Shown: positions 16,276-23,208 of the stretch, piece by piece
Layout: each line of letters starts with the position of its first letter
How positions within the stretch are numbered: the first letter of the stretch is position 1
Assembly (NCBI GenBank): GCA_031552235.1
Contig: JAVBMR010000027.1
Span: forward strand, 1 to 31,525
Length of the DNA stretch: 31,525 nucleotides
Direction: 5' to 3'
Origin: WRDF01 sp031552235
Lineage (GTDB): Bacteria; Bacteroidota; Bacteroidia; Bacteroidales; Rikenellaceae
Made by a program: the position numbers and the translations under genes
Notes under the pieces: model-generated
Database searches by the model: none
Told to the model about the DNA's origin: nothing
The model's input: the letters and a program-made list of their open reading frames with translations, nothing else

Positions 16276-17616
16276 ATGAAAACAAAATCAAATGAAAATC
16301 CCGCAGCGATGAATCAAAGCGGAGACTCGATGCAGCTAATAGGGTACGGCCCATGTAGTACATATCAAGTTGAACAAGCTGAGCGAGACGGAGAAGCAGA
16401 TGGCGAATCTGCCGGCTATTTCGATGGCCAGGTGGATGGCTATATTGATGGTTTTAATCAGGGACAGGAAGACGCTATGCAAAAATTGTCCGATGATGTA
16501 TCCCGTCATTCTTCGAAATATGATAATCCCAGTTTTGAGGTTCCCTATGTTGAGATTGATTGTTGTAATGCGTGCAACTTGGCATACATGAAAGGGTTTG
16601 CAACGAAATACGGGCCCGAATATAAGATAGGTTATAAGGACCTATTCCGCACCCAATACCGTGCCGGCCATTTTTCTGTAAGACCGCCGGAGGACGAACC
16701 CGGTTCCGGTTCTGGCGAGGGATGCAACTGTTCGTGCGAGGGATGCAACTGTTCGTGCGACGGATCTAATCTATCTGAAGAGGAGCAAAATGCTTTACTT
16801 CTGAGGAATATTTTTTCTGGAGATCCTGGCAGCCCGGTAAATAACGGAATAGAAATGCATGATATTGCCGAACGAATAGTGAGCACAACATGGGGTAAGA
16901 TGATTCTCAGGTTATTTTCTGTCCGAAGAACGAGTCTAAGGATAATATGGGATCCCGAACTTGAGACACCGAGTACTTCAACAATAGAGGAAACCGTGGA
17001 AAACGGGAGGATTGTAAAAACTACCATAATAATCACGGTTAAAGATACCAACGATTACACATCTGTCGTATCGGAATTGTACAGATCGGCCGATGGTTTT
17101 ATAACTTCAAACAGCCTGGGTTGCACAGAGATGGGCGTACGTATGTTTGAAAGTATTCTGGTGGCTAATTATATGATAGAACATACCTCTGCTAATGAAT
17201 GGCGTATTGACAACGCAATGTCCACTCTTCTTGCCGAGATCGCAGACAAGTGCTGGGATATGAATAGTGTCGATCCTTATCTGTGGGAAATCGTTTGGAG
17301 AAACCTTAACGGGTCTCAAGGTGATTACGGAGATTACGGAGATTATGGGAATTCGTCTTCGGTTGAAGATCTTACAAAGTTTAATATCACGCTCCTAAGG
17401 ATGGTTTATAACAGTTATTATAAACCCGTTTCCCCATACGATTACGGCTATGGGTATGGTGACTATGGCAATGATAACTACGGCAATGATAACTACAGCG
17501 GGGACTATGGGTCAGGATATAATGATCCATATGGCTATGGCTATGGCTATGGCTATGGCGATGGCCAGGATGGTTGCAATTGCGACTGCCAGGGATGCAA
17601 CTGTGCGAATAATTAA
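16276..17616 (+). CDS. orphan Cys-rich, Gly/Tyr-repeat protein of unknown function
   Basis: I do not recognise this 446-residue protein. It has no signal peptide or membrane segment. Residues 38-66 repeat glycine every three or four residues (ADGESAGYFDGQVDGYIDGF), a glycine-zipper-like pattern. Residues 96-100 are CCNAC. A compact motif, GCNCSCEGCNCSC (149-161), recurs at the very end as GCNCDCQGCNC (433-443). These CxCxCxxCxC clusters look like metal-binding or heavily cross-linked segments. A globular-looking middle (about 170-380) separates them. The tail from about 348 is low complexity: DYGDYGDYG, then NDNYGNDNY, then GYGYGYGYG. Three exact DNA repeats underlie this (21, 15 and 6 bp units). 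The gene stands alone between a structured leader and a structured terminator. A surface, storage or peptide-precursor role would be guesswork. Confidence 0.7.
   Translation: MKTKSNENPAAMNQSGDSMQLIGYGPCSTYQVEQAERDGEADGESAGYFDGQVDGYIDGFNQGQEDAMQKLSDDVSRHSSKYDNPSFEVPYVEIDCCNACNLAYMKGFATKYGPEYKIGYKDLFRTQYRAGHFSVRPPEDEPGSGSGEGCNCSCEGCNCSCDGSNLSEEEQNALLLRNIFSGDPGSPVNNGIEMHDIAERIVSTTWGKMILRLFSVRRTSLRIIWDPELETPSTSTIEETVENGRIVKTTIIITVKDTNDYTSVVSELYRSADGFITSNSLGCTEMGVRMFESILVANYMIEHTSANEWRIDNAMSTLLAEIADKCWDMNSVDPYLWEIVWRNLNGSQGDYGDYGDYGNSSSVEDLTKFNITLLRMVYNSYYKPVSPYDYGYGYGDYGNDNYGNDNYSGDYGSGYNDPYGYGYGYGYGDGQDGCNCDCQGCNCANN
16717..16758 (+). repeat. perfect 21-bp tandem duplication encoding the Cys motif
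   Basis: Two exact copies of a 21-base unit (16717-16737 and 16738-16758) encode EGCNCSC twice. The duplication is in frame and appears recent because no base differs. Confidence 0.9.
17323..17559 (+). repeat. in-frame short tandem repeats in the Gly/Tyr-rich tail
   Basis: Three repeat tracts lie in the 3' end of the gene. GATTACGGA occurs twice plus a near-copy at 17323-17348. GGCAATGATAACTAC occurs twice, exactly, at 17467-17496. TATGGC occurs five times at 17530-17559. All units are multiples of three, so slippage would change length without breaking the frame. Confidence 0.9.
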
Positions 17617-17631
17617 TAGTAAATAACAACT

Positions 17632-17733
17632 GAGACATTACGGAAATCAAAATGAATGATTTGCCTTGGAGAGATAGACCCTCTCGATTATGAAAAAGGT
17701 GCTCTCGGCGATTTTCGTAATGTCTCCTTTTTT
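17632..17733 (+). terminator. long-stem structured terminator or small RNA after the Cys-rich gene
   Basis: GAGACATTACGGAAATC (17632-17648) pairs with GATTTTCGTAATGTCTC (17710-17726) over 17 bp with one G-T wobble, and CTTTTTT follows. The 61-base interior holds GAGAG (17669-17673). This can pair with either of two CTCTC copies (17681-17685 or 17702-17706), so two alternative inner structures are possible. It begins 15 bases after the 17616 stop. It is at least an intrinsic terminator; the branched interior could make it a regulatory or small RNA. Confidence 0.7.
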
Positions 17734-17764
17734 ATTACGCCATTTTTTAACGGTTCAAAACTAG
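17690..17764 (+). CDS. possible 24-residue hydrophobic leader-like peptide
   Basis: ATG at 17690 opens a 24-codon frame reading MKKVLSAIFVMSPFLLRHFL then TVQN and a stop. It looks like the start of a signal peptide (KK followed by a hydrophobic run). It lies across the right arm of the long stem described above, so translation and folding would compete. It may be a decayed gene start, a small membrane peptide or chance. Confidence 0.2.
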   Translation: MKKVLSAIFVMSPFLLRHFLTVQN

Positions 17765-17907
17765 TTTATTTTGACCATTATGTAGTTATGTAAATAAATG
17801 TATTACAGTGTATTAACTTCTGAATAGTGGCGCCTTGTGTACGGGTGGCTTTGTACCACGATTTAGCCCCGAGGAACCTGCGTCAAACTGCCCTGAAATG
17901 CATATAG

Positions 17908-17963
17908 GGCAAAACAAAAAGCTCCGTATTCGTCTTGAATACAGAGCTTTTCGCAATTTTGCC
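17908..17963. terminator. compound hairpin, probable bidirectional terminator
   Basis: Three nested stems stack: GGCAAAA/TTTTGCC outside, AAAAGCT/AGCTTTT in the middle and GTATTC/GAATAC inside. The A and T runs make it a plausible terminator in either direction, including for the minus-strand ATPase ending at 18154, though that lies 190 bases away. Confidence 0.65.
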
Positions 17964-17973
17964 TTGTGCTTAA

Positions 17974-18007
17974 GTGATCCCGCTGGGGGCACTTGTGATC
18001 CAGCTGG
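17974..18007 (-). repeat. tRNA-3'-end-like repeat, tandem copies 2 and 3
   Basis: GTGATCCCGCTGGGG (17974-17988) is followed 21 bases downstream by GTGATCCAGCTGG (17995-18007), continuing to AATCAC. The first is a near match to the copy at 15712-15726. On the minus strand it reads CCCCAGCGGGATCAC, like the 3' end of a tRNA with its T-stem. It may mark the edge of an integrated element. Confidence 0.4.
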
Positions 18008-18153
18008 AATCACGAATATATTGTTCTAATTATTTGCAAATCAGCGAATTAATTCAAGTCAAGCGGGAGGTGGGTTACGGTGTGGTCACAGGTTGGTTAC
18101 AGCGTTCTGTCGCATCCTGTCGTACCGTCCCGGAGGCTGGTTACAACAGCGAT

Positions 18154-19278
18154 TTAATACGGTTGCTGCCGCAGCCATATAGCCATAAACTGGTCGTAGA
18201 CGATGTAACCGTCTGAGGTTTTATATACAAGTTCCTTGTCAACCAGTTTTTTGATCGCGGTTGTTATGCTGCTGGCAGCTTTCAATTTATACTTCGTGAT
18301 AAAGTCGCCGGCAGTTATCTCCTTCACCCATCCTTCTTTGGCGATGGCTTTAATCAGCCTGACGCTATTGGTGGTGTAAGCGGACAGCAGAGTTTCATAG
18401 GCATATTCCGATTCCGAAACGATTTCCGAAATGGCGTAGTCGACCAAACCGGTATCAATCTTTTGGCTGTAGCCATACAATCTATTCAGAATGTTCTGGA
18501 TATACCAGGTATGCCCCTCGAACTGATCGTATATGTATGAGAAGGTTTCTTCGCTCAAATCCCTTTTTTGGCCCCTAAAGAAACCCGATGCAAATGCGTA
18601 ATATTCGTCCTTGTCGATCCGGTCGATGGAGACAATCTGGGTGCTCTGATAGAACGGGCGCTTGGCCGACAGGAACATTTCCTGCATGACGTGCTGCTTG
18701 CTGCCGGCAAAGACGAGATTCACGTTATTAAGGAACTGGATGCGCGAACGAAGCAGAGCCTCTACTCCGTTTTCCGGATACTCGGCGATCTGCTGGAATT
18801 CATCGATGGCGATATAACACCTTTTTTCCGACGACTGCAGGTAGTCGAATATCTCACCGAGTGTAGTTTGCTCCGTTGCCGGGGCAATGTCAATGGTTAT
18901 TTTGGGAGTTCCGGTAAACTGATCGACAGTGAAAACCGGGCGGCAACTCTTTATAAACTTGGCGATCCGGTTCATCGCTTTTTGCGGTGTGGAATCGAGT
19001 TTACCGAGCACCGTGCTTGCAAGCAGTTGGACGAAGTCGCCGAGGTTCTGCGTGGAATAGATATCCATATAGAGCGTGACGATATCCGGCTCCTGCTCTT
19101 TCAGTTTATAAAAAACGTTCTTAATCAGCCCCGTCTTGCCCATACGCCTTGGAGCCACCAGCGTCAGATTGCGCCCGTTGTGAAGAGCGCCGATCATCAT
19201 GCCAGTCTCCTGTTCGCGGTCACAGAAGTATTCCGGGCTATGGTATCCGGTAATAAGAAATGGATTATTCGGCTTCAT
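18154..19278 (-). CDS. archaeal-ATPase-type AAA protein with C-terminal winged helix
   Basis: This 374-residue P-loop ATPase opens with NPFLITGYHSPEYFCDREQE, the usual start of the archaeal-ATPase (PF01637-like) group that is abundant in Bacteroidales. The Walker A is VAPRRMGKTG (residues 41-50) and the Walker B is CYIAIDEF (154-161). A sensor-like FAGSKQHVMQEMF follows. The last 75 residues (SVRLIKAIAKEGWVKEITAG, then AASSITTAIKKLVDKELVYK) form a winged-helix domain ending in DQFMAIWL. Such proteins occur as stand-alone multicopy genes, often in mobile or variable regions, and their targets are mostly unknown. A perfect inverted repeat lies just upstream of the start (19295-19315). Family confident; function unknown. 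Confidence 0.85.
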   Translation of the reverse strand: MKPNNPFLITGYHSPEYFCDREQETGMMIGALHNGRNLTLVAPRRMGKTGLIKNVFYKLKEQEPDIVTLYMDIYSTQNLGDFVQLLASTVLGKLDSTPQKAMNRIAKFIKSCRPVFTVDQFTGTPKITIDIAPATEQTTLGEIFDYLQSSEKRCYIAIDEFQQIAEYPENGVEALLRSRIQFLNNVNLVFAGSKQHVMQEMFLSAKRPFYQSTQIVSIDRIDKDEYYAFASGFFRGQKRDLSEETFSYIYDQFEGHTWYIQNILNRLYGYSQKIDTGLVDYAISEIVSESEYAYETLLSAYTTNSVRLIKAIAKEGWVKEITAGDFITKYKLKAASSITTAIKKLVDKELVYKTSDGYIVYDQFMAIWLRQQPY

Positions 19279-19294
19279 TGTCTTTCGGATTTCA

Positions 19295-19315
19295 CGTTAC
19301 GTGTTTTACGTAACG
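19295..19315 (-). promoter_or_regulatory. inverted-repeat operator candidate upstream of the AAA ATPase
   Basis: CGTTACGT and ACGTAACG form a perfect 8-bp dyad with a 5-base spacer, 17 bases upstream of the ATG at 19278. A match to the -7 consensus (TATTTTTG on the minus strand, 19325-19332) lies 10 bases further upstream. The dyad would therefore fall at the transcription start or early leader, a good place for an operator. Self-regulation through the ATPase's winged helix is possible but speculative. Confidence 0.5.
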
Positions 19316-19401
19316 CAAATTACGCAAAAATAAACGACATAATCAAATCTCATTATTCCCATTCTTTATACCATAATGGCTTTGGCCTCACCCGAACATT
19401 A

Positions 19402-21744
19402 TTATGGACGAACATATAAATCTTGTTTAATGATATAATCCCAATTGATGTTTAAAACAAGTCTATTCTGGTTAACCAGATCCAATCCTAAATATTCACA
19501 AAATATGGGATGAATGATAAATTTACAACCATCAAAATCATCACCCTTCAATATTTCAAAGGTCTTATCGCTTGCATTAAAGCTAAATATATCACAAATT
19601 AACAATTTATGGGATTCCATCGTTTTTTTGGGAACTTCAATGCCAATAAAACCAATATCAAAGAGGAATTCAAGTTTCAGTTTAAAGTCTTTGATTTCAC
19701 CACTGATGAAATCAAAGTTGATTGCGCCTAATTTATTCTCGAGTTCAGATCGGGACAGAGTTTGAGCTGAATTTTTGAAAATAAGCAAAATCGCTCTTAT
19801 GTTGCGACAATAATTTTTAAATTCAGAAATAAACTCTTCGTTTATAATGTCAAATGTGGTTTCAGATATAATTTTACTTACAGCAAAATTGTCTATAACA
19901 TGGTTCTTTTTCTTAAAGTCACGAGCGACTGCAATGAGTTTGGAATAATAAATTATAACTTCCCTGGGGCGCCCAAAAGTATGCCTTAATATATTAAGAA
20001 ACGTGTCAATATCGTAATTTCTATTATTGAAAGTTATAGTAGTAGTCTGAGGTAATAATGATAAAACAGAATTTTTGTTAATTACAGAAAGAAGTCTGTC
20101 TTTTGCGGAGTCATTTTTTTTCGAGATGAATTCGTCAAATCGCAATTCTAATCGTTTTCGTAACATAATGGACAACTCTATTCCTGTCCATTTAATCTCT
20201 TGAAAAACTTCGATATATCGATAAGAATCTCTTTGGAGTTCTTTTATCTCGAAAAACCTGTCTTTAGGAACAGTAACACAGAGATTCATTTTTGCATAGA
20301 TAACATCATTTCGTGGGTTTGATTTGATGTCCATTGTCAAATTTAAAAAGCCTTCTAAAAACCCAATTTCTATATTCCTTCTGAACTTTTTAAATTCCTC
20401 ATCCTCAAGATTATTCGTATTTATTCTGAATTTCTCAAACATTGAGTCAAAGCCGTCAAAGGAGATAAAGAACAGCCTCTTACACTCTCCAATAATGGAA
20501 TATACATTTTTCAAAACCACGTTAGAGAATACTCCTTTCAGAACATTTCCTCTTTGCAAAAATGTGTTTATATCATAGTGAAAACTTGCATCTTCGTTCC
20601 GACTTTCTTTTATTGACCTCTCGATATAATTGATTATTGATGAAATACACCATTGAAATGTCGAGTTATTTACCCTTGCATCATTTGTGTCGACTAATTG
20701 TCTCGCTTTACTTTTCTCAACTTTTTTGACTAAATTTTTTATAGATGTAATGTTTTTCTCTTGAGAGTCAGATAAGTTTCCGCTATCACTTTCGCTTATT
20801 AAAACTTTACAACATTCATAGATAAGTAAAATCTCCCATGCGAGTTTAAAAAATTCTGATACCCTAATTACTACGTCAAAATCTTTACGTAGCGACGCGG
20901 AAAATACAATGTTTATTAAATATTCTAGATTAATCTCATCAACATTAATTTCGATGTGATTTTTATATCTTTCGTTTTCTAGAAGATATAATAATGGGCC
21001 AAGGGTAGATTTTCCACTGCCTTTTCGGCCTAGGAAAAGATAATTTTTTTGGGCTCTCAAATCATTAAAAGAGCGAGTTTTGACATATAGTTCCTTGGTT
21101 TGCCCGATGAACGACTTACTTATATTGTCTTGCTTGGTTTCGTGAAATAATAGTTTTTGCAATTGTTCTTCATAATCCCTCTTTACAGATTCGGAATTAA
21201 TTGATTTTATAGCAGATATTTCACTGCAAATCTGTCTAAAGTGTGAATCATAAGTTGTTTCAATACTATTTATTAATTTCTCCCCAACAAATTGAAGTGT
21301 CGTAAAATCCAGCCAATTATATAATTTAATGGCTTGGGGACATGACTCTTTGTCATTTCGGGAAAAAACGATAGGAATAAAACAGAAAGTGGATTGAGAA
21401 TTAATGTATTCGAAATCATTTTGTTTATTAGTCCTATCTTTTTCTAGTCTCTTTAGTATTTCTTGAAACTCGACATAAACCCCAGAATCTGTAATTCTAT
21501 CGTCAGCTTTTCTCTTATATCCAGGGGTCAGCAAAACTATAATTGCTTCCACTTCCTTTATGCAATCCATAAACCGGCTGAAGTCCTTTCCAATTTGCAA
21601 TTTTCTGTCCCAAAGAAACTCAATGGAATTATTTGACACCTTAGTCAAATAATTAATCATTTTTTCTATAGTATCATGATCACAATCGTCTCTATTGTAG
21701 GAAATAAAGCATCTCTGTTTCTCTGCCATTCGCTTACTTATCAT
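19402..21744 (-). CDS. TIR/SEFIR-domain P-loop NTPase (putative defence protein)
   Basis: This is a 780-residue protein. The N terminus is a TIR/SEFIR-like domain (about 10-165): RCFISYNRDD (11-20), FLWDRKLQIGKDF, then VEAIIVLLTPGY. It continues with SGVYVEFQEIL, in which Glu92 sits where TIR NADases carry their catalytic Glu. A P-loop NTPase follows with Walker A FLGRKGSGKST (237-247) and a hydrophobic Walker-B-like strand RLFFISFDGFDS. The pattern resembles stand-alone bacterial ATPases of the FunZ/Sll1717 type. An alpha-helical C-terminal region follows, with FGRPREVIIYYSKLI, a typical late sensor or lid motif. An alternative start is Met6. It is the last gene of a three-gene AT-rich cassette, 34 bases after the membrane protein. 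A STAND-like sensor/effector in phage defence is likely but unproven. Confidence 0.72.
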   Translation of the reverse strand: MISKRMAEKQRCFISYNRDDCDHDTIEKMINYLTKVSNNSIEFLWDRKLQIGKDFSRFMDCIKEVEAIIVLLTPGYKRKADDRITDSGVYVEFQEILKRLEKDRTNKQNDFEYINSQSTFCFIPIVFSRNDKESCPQAIKLYNWLDFTTLQFVGEKLINSIETTYDSHFRQICSEISAIKSINSESVKRDYEEQLQKLLFHETKQDNISKSFIGQTKELYVKTRSFNDLRAQKNYLFLGRKGSGKSTLGPLLYLLENERYKNHIEINVDEINLEYLINIVFSASLRKDFDVVIRVSEFFKLAWEILLIYECCKVLISESDSGNLSDSQEKNITSIKNLVKKVEKSKARQLVDTNDARVNNSTFQWCISSIINYIERSIKESRNEDASFHYDINTFLQRGNVLKGVFSNVVLKNVYSIIGECKRLFFISFDGFDSMFEKFRINTNNLEDEEFKKFRRNIEIGFLEGFLNLTMDIKSNPRNDVIYAKMNLCVTVPKDRFFEIKELQRDSYRYIEVFQEIKWTGIELSIMLRKRLELRFDEFISKKNDSAKDRLLSVINKNSVLSLLPQTTTITFNNRNYDIDTFLNILRHTFGRPREVIIYYSKLIAVARDFKKKNHVIDNFAVSKIISETTFDIINEEFISEFKNYCRNIRAILLIFKNSAQTLSRSELENKLGAINFDFISGEIKDFKLKLEFLFDIGFIGIEVPKKTMESHKLLICDIFSFNASDKTFEILKGDDFDGCKFIIHPIFCEYLGLDLVNQNRLVLNINWDYIIKQDLYVRP

Positions 21745-21778
21745 ATCTATAATTTATTAATTGGGACAGATAGCACAA

Positions 21779-22180
21779 TCATCTTGCAATCAAGAACATG
21801 ACTATTAATGTGGTTATGATTGAGATTCCATAAAAAAGGATTAGGGTTTTCGAGAATATCCCATCTAGCCATGTTCTTCCCTTTTTGCAATGCACAGATG
21901 CGTTCATATTGAAATCTATTTGGTCCTCGGTTTTGGCAGAAACTTCCGAATATAGACCCCTATATTGTCGTTCTTGTGCGATATAGAATCCATCCAGTAC
22001 CCAGAAAACAGGTATCACTATGTAAGATATCAAGACATAATCAATATTTGCGTCTTTTGCTGCAAGCGCAAATAGAGCTGCAACCAGAGTTATGGCCCAC
22101 CCTTTGATTAAAAAGGAATTTGAATTCATTCTGGTGATTACGTTTTGGATAAATTCTAAATGTTTTAACTTTTTTTCCAT
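21779..22180 (-). CDS. small membrane protein of the TIR cassette (3 TM, SLATT/S-4TM-like)
   Basis: This 133-residue protein has three hydrophobic segments, about 24-42 (FLIKGWAITLVAALFALAA), 47-65 (DYVLISYIVIPVFWVLDGF) and 111-131. A polar stretch of about 45 residues lies between the second and third. The conserved-looking opening KHLEFIQNVITRMNSNSF, followed directly by the first TM, recalls small membrane proteins placed beside TIR or nucleotide-sensing genes in defence islands (SLATT/S-4TM-like). I am not sure of the exact family. It starts 11 bases after the upstream TIR-like gene and is followed 34 bases later by the TIR-NTPase. In such cassettes the membrane protein is either a pore-forming effector or a membrane anchor for the complex. 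Confidence 0.7.
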   Translation of the reverse strand: MEKKLKHLEFIQNVITRMNSNSFLIKGWAITLVAALFALAAKDANIDYVLISYIVIPVFWVLDGFYIAQERQYRGLYSEVSAKTEDQIDFNMNASVHCKKGRTWLDGIFSKTLILFYGISIITTLIVMFLIAR

Positions 22181-22191
22181 AATTGAAAAAA

Positions 22192-22989
22192 TTATCCATG
22201 GATAAATTCTGATCGTTCAATGGGTTTGATTTCGTATAATACATCCAGTGCGTCTTCTGCATTTTTTGCACCTTTTTTTCCCCATTGCATAAGAGTACCT
22301 ATACTAATATCAGTCAAATGAGATAAGTCCATATCGTATGAGATTCTTAAATCCTCATTTAAGCTTTCATAGCCGACTTTCCCCCCTTTGGAAAAATATT
22401 TTGTATCGTGAATATATCTGCGACCAGGGATTTTTTTCCGAATAATTTGCGTGGCAGCTATTTCTGAATATATCCACGGAGATTTTGTTTTTTTCTCGTT
22501 TATTGCTTCCGACGTATTTATTGAATTCGGCGTATTGAGAAAAAATAAACACTCTGTTTTATCAATCATCATAGTTAGAGCAGTGGCAAGCATCATATGA
22601 ATATGACTTGTGGAAGAATTTCTTTTTTTATAACTATAATAGCCATCGATTTGCAAACAATATTCTTCATCTATAACTTTCAAGAGATCGTCAGCGTACT
22701 TCCATATACAGGAATCAATAAATGACCTTATACCGAAAGTATCAAACAGCCAGCCCGCAAGAGTAATTGCCTGTTTTTCATCGCTATGTGAATGAGAAAT
22801 AAATATATGAGTTTCAATTTGAGGGAACCAATTCTCCTGCATAAAAGAACCGTTCAAAGTGCCATCAATACTCATAAATTGGCTTAGTTTACCAATCATA
22901 GATTCTTTGTTTTTTGTGTAAAGGCTCAAACCCTTTTCATAGAAATCTTGATTGTTCCAATTAAGCACCAAATTAAATCCTCTATACAT
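22192..22989 (-). CDS. TIR-like domain protein with WxxxE motif (putative defence protein)
   Basis: This is a 265-residue protein. A leader of about 58 residues precedes a TIR-like domain. Its first strand is THIFISHSHSDEKQ (60-73), followed by AGWLFDTFGIRSFIDSC, then KTECLFFLNTPNS (144-156). SPWIYSEIAA comes next, in which W172-x3-E176 is the motif carrying the catalytic Glu in NAD-cleaving TIR proteins. The insertion WKYADDLLKVIDEEYC, followed by SYKKRNSSTSHIHMMLATAL, is longer than in minimal TIR domains. The last 50 residues are helical. It is the first gene of the cassette, so it probably acts with the next two. NAD cleavage or signal synthesis is inferred from the motif only. Confidence 0.75.
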   Translation of the reverse strand: MYRGFNLVLNWNNQDFYEKGLSLYTKNKESMIGKLSQFMSIDGTLNGSFMQENWFPQIETHIFISHSHSDEKQAITLAGWLFDTFGIRSFIDSCIWKYADDLLKVIDEEYCLQIDGYYSYKKRNSSTSHIHMMLATALTMMIDKTECLFFLNTPNSINTSEAINEKKTKSPWIYSEIAATQIIRKKIPGRRYIHDTKYFSKGGKVGYESLNEDLRISYDMDLSHLTDISIGTLMQWGKKGAKNAEDALDVLYEIKPIERSEFIHG

Positions 22990-23009
22990 AATTGACAGTT
23001 ATATGCTTA

Positions 23010-23017
23010 CAAACATA
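23010..23017 (-). promoter_or_regulatory. candidate -7 box of the TIR cassette
   Basis: TATGTTTG on the minus strand matches TAnnTTTG perfectly, 20 bases before the ATG at 22989. No -33 TTTG is visible at 19-21 bases. Further upstream, CCCCCAA occurs twice as direct repeats (23060-23066 and 23080-23086), spaced by two helical turns. Confidence 0.35.
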
Positions 23018-23208
23018 ATATAAATTCTTGAATTACGGATTTTTATCTTGATTTTCTATCCCCCAAAGTTAAGTGATAACCCCCAATATAATTGTCACTA
23101 TCTCTCAAGCCATTTTGATTTTGCGAACCGGAAAAATGATTTACAGAGTATTCACTTTCAGAAAGCAGCAAATAAGCTATATGGCGATATCAAAGTCCAT
23201 TAGCCTTA

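Larger units (their letters stand above)
17765..18153. other. intergenic stretch with hairpin, tRNA-like repeats and TGGTTAC motifs
   Basis: No gene is supported here; the 60-80-codon frames on both strands carry no recognisable content. The stretch holds a strong compound hairpin (17908-17963), two tRNA-3'-end-like repeats (17974-18007), and three copies of the GGTTAC motif (18071-18080, 18091-18100, 18135-18144) that echo those at 15475-15492. It borders the AAA ATPase gene, whose stop is at 18154. Confidence 0.5.

Noticed and set aside
17632..17733. Retron-like or CRISPR-associated RNA
   Set aside because: There is a long stem, but no reverse transcriptase, Cas gene or spaced repeats are present in the window.
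17974..18007. A complete tRNA gene
   Set aside because: Only about 15 bases resemble a tRNA 3' end. No D-arm, anticodon arm or full acceptor stem can be formed with flanking sequence.
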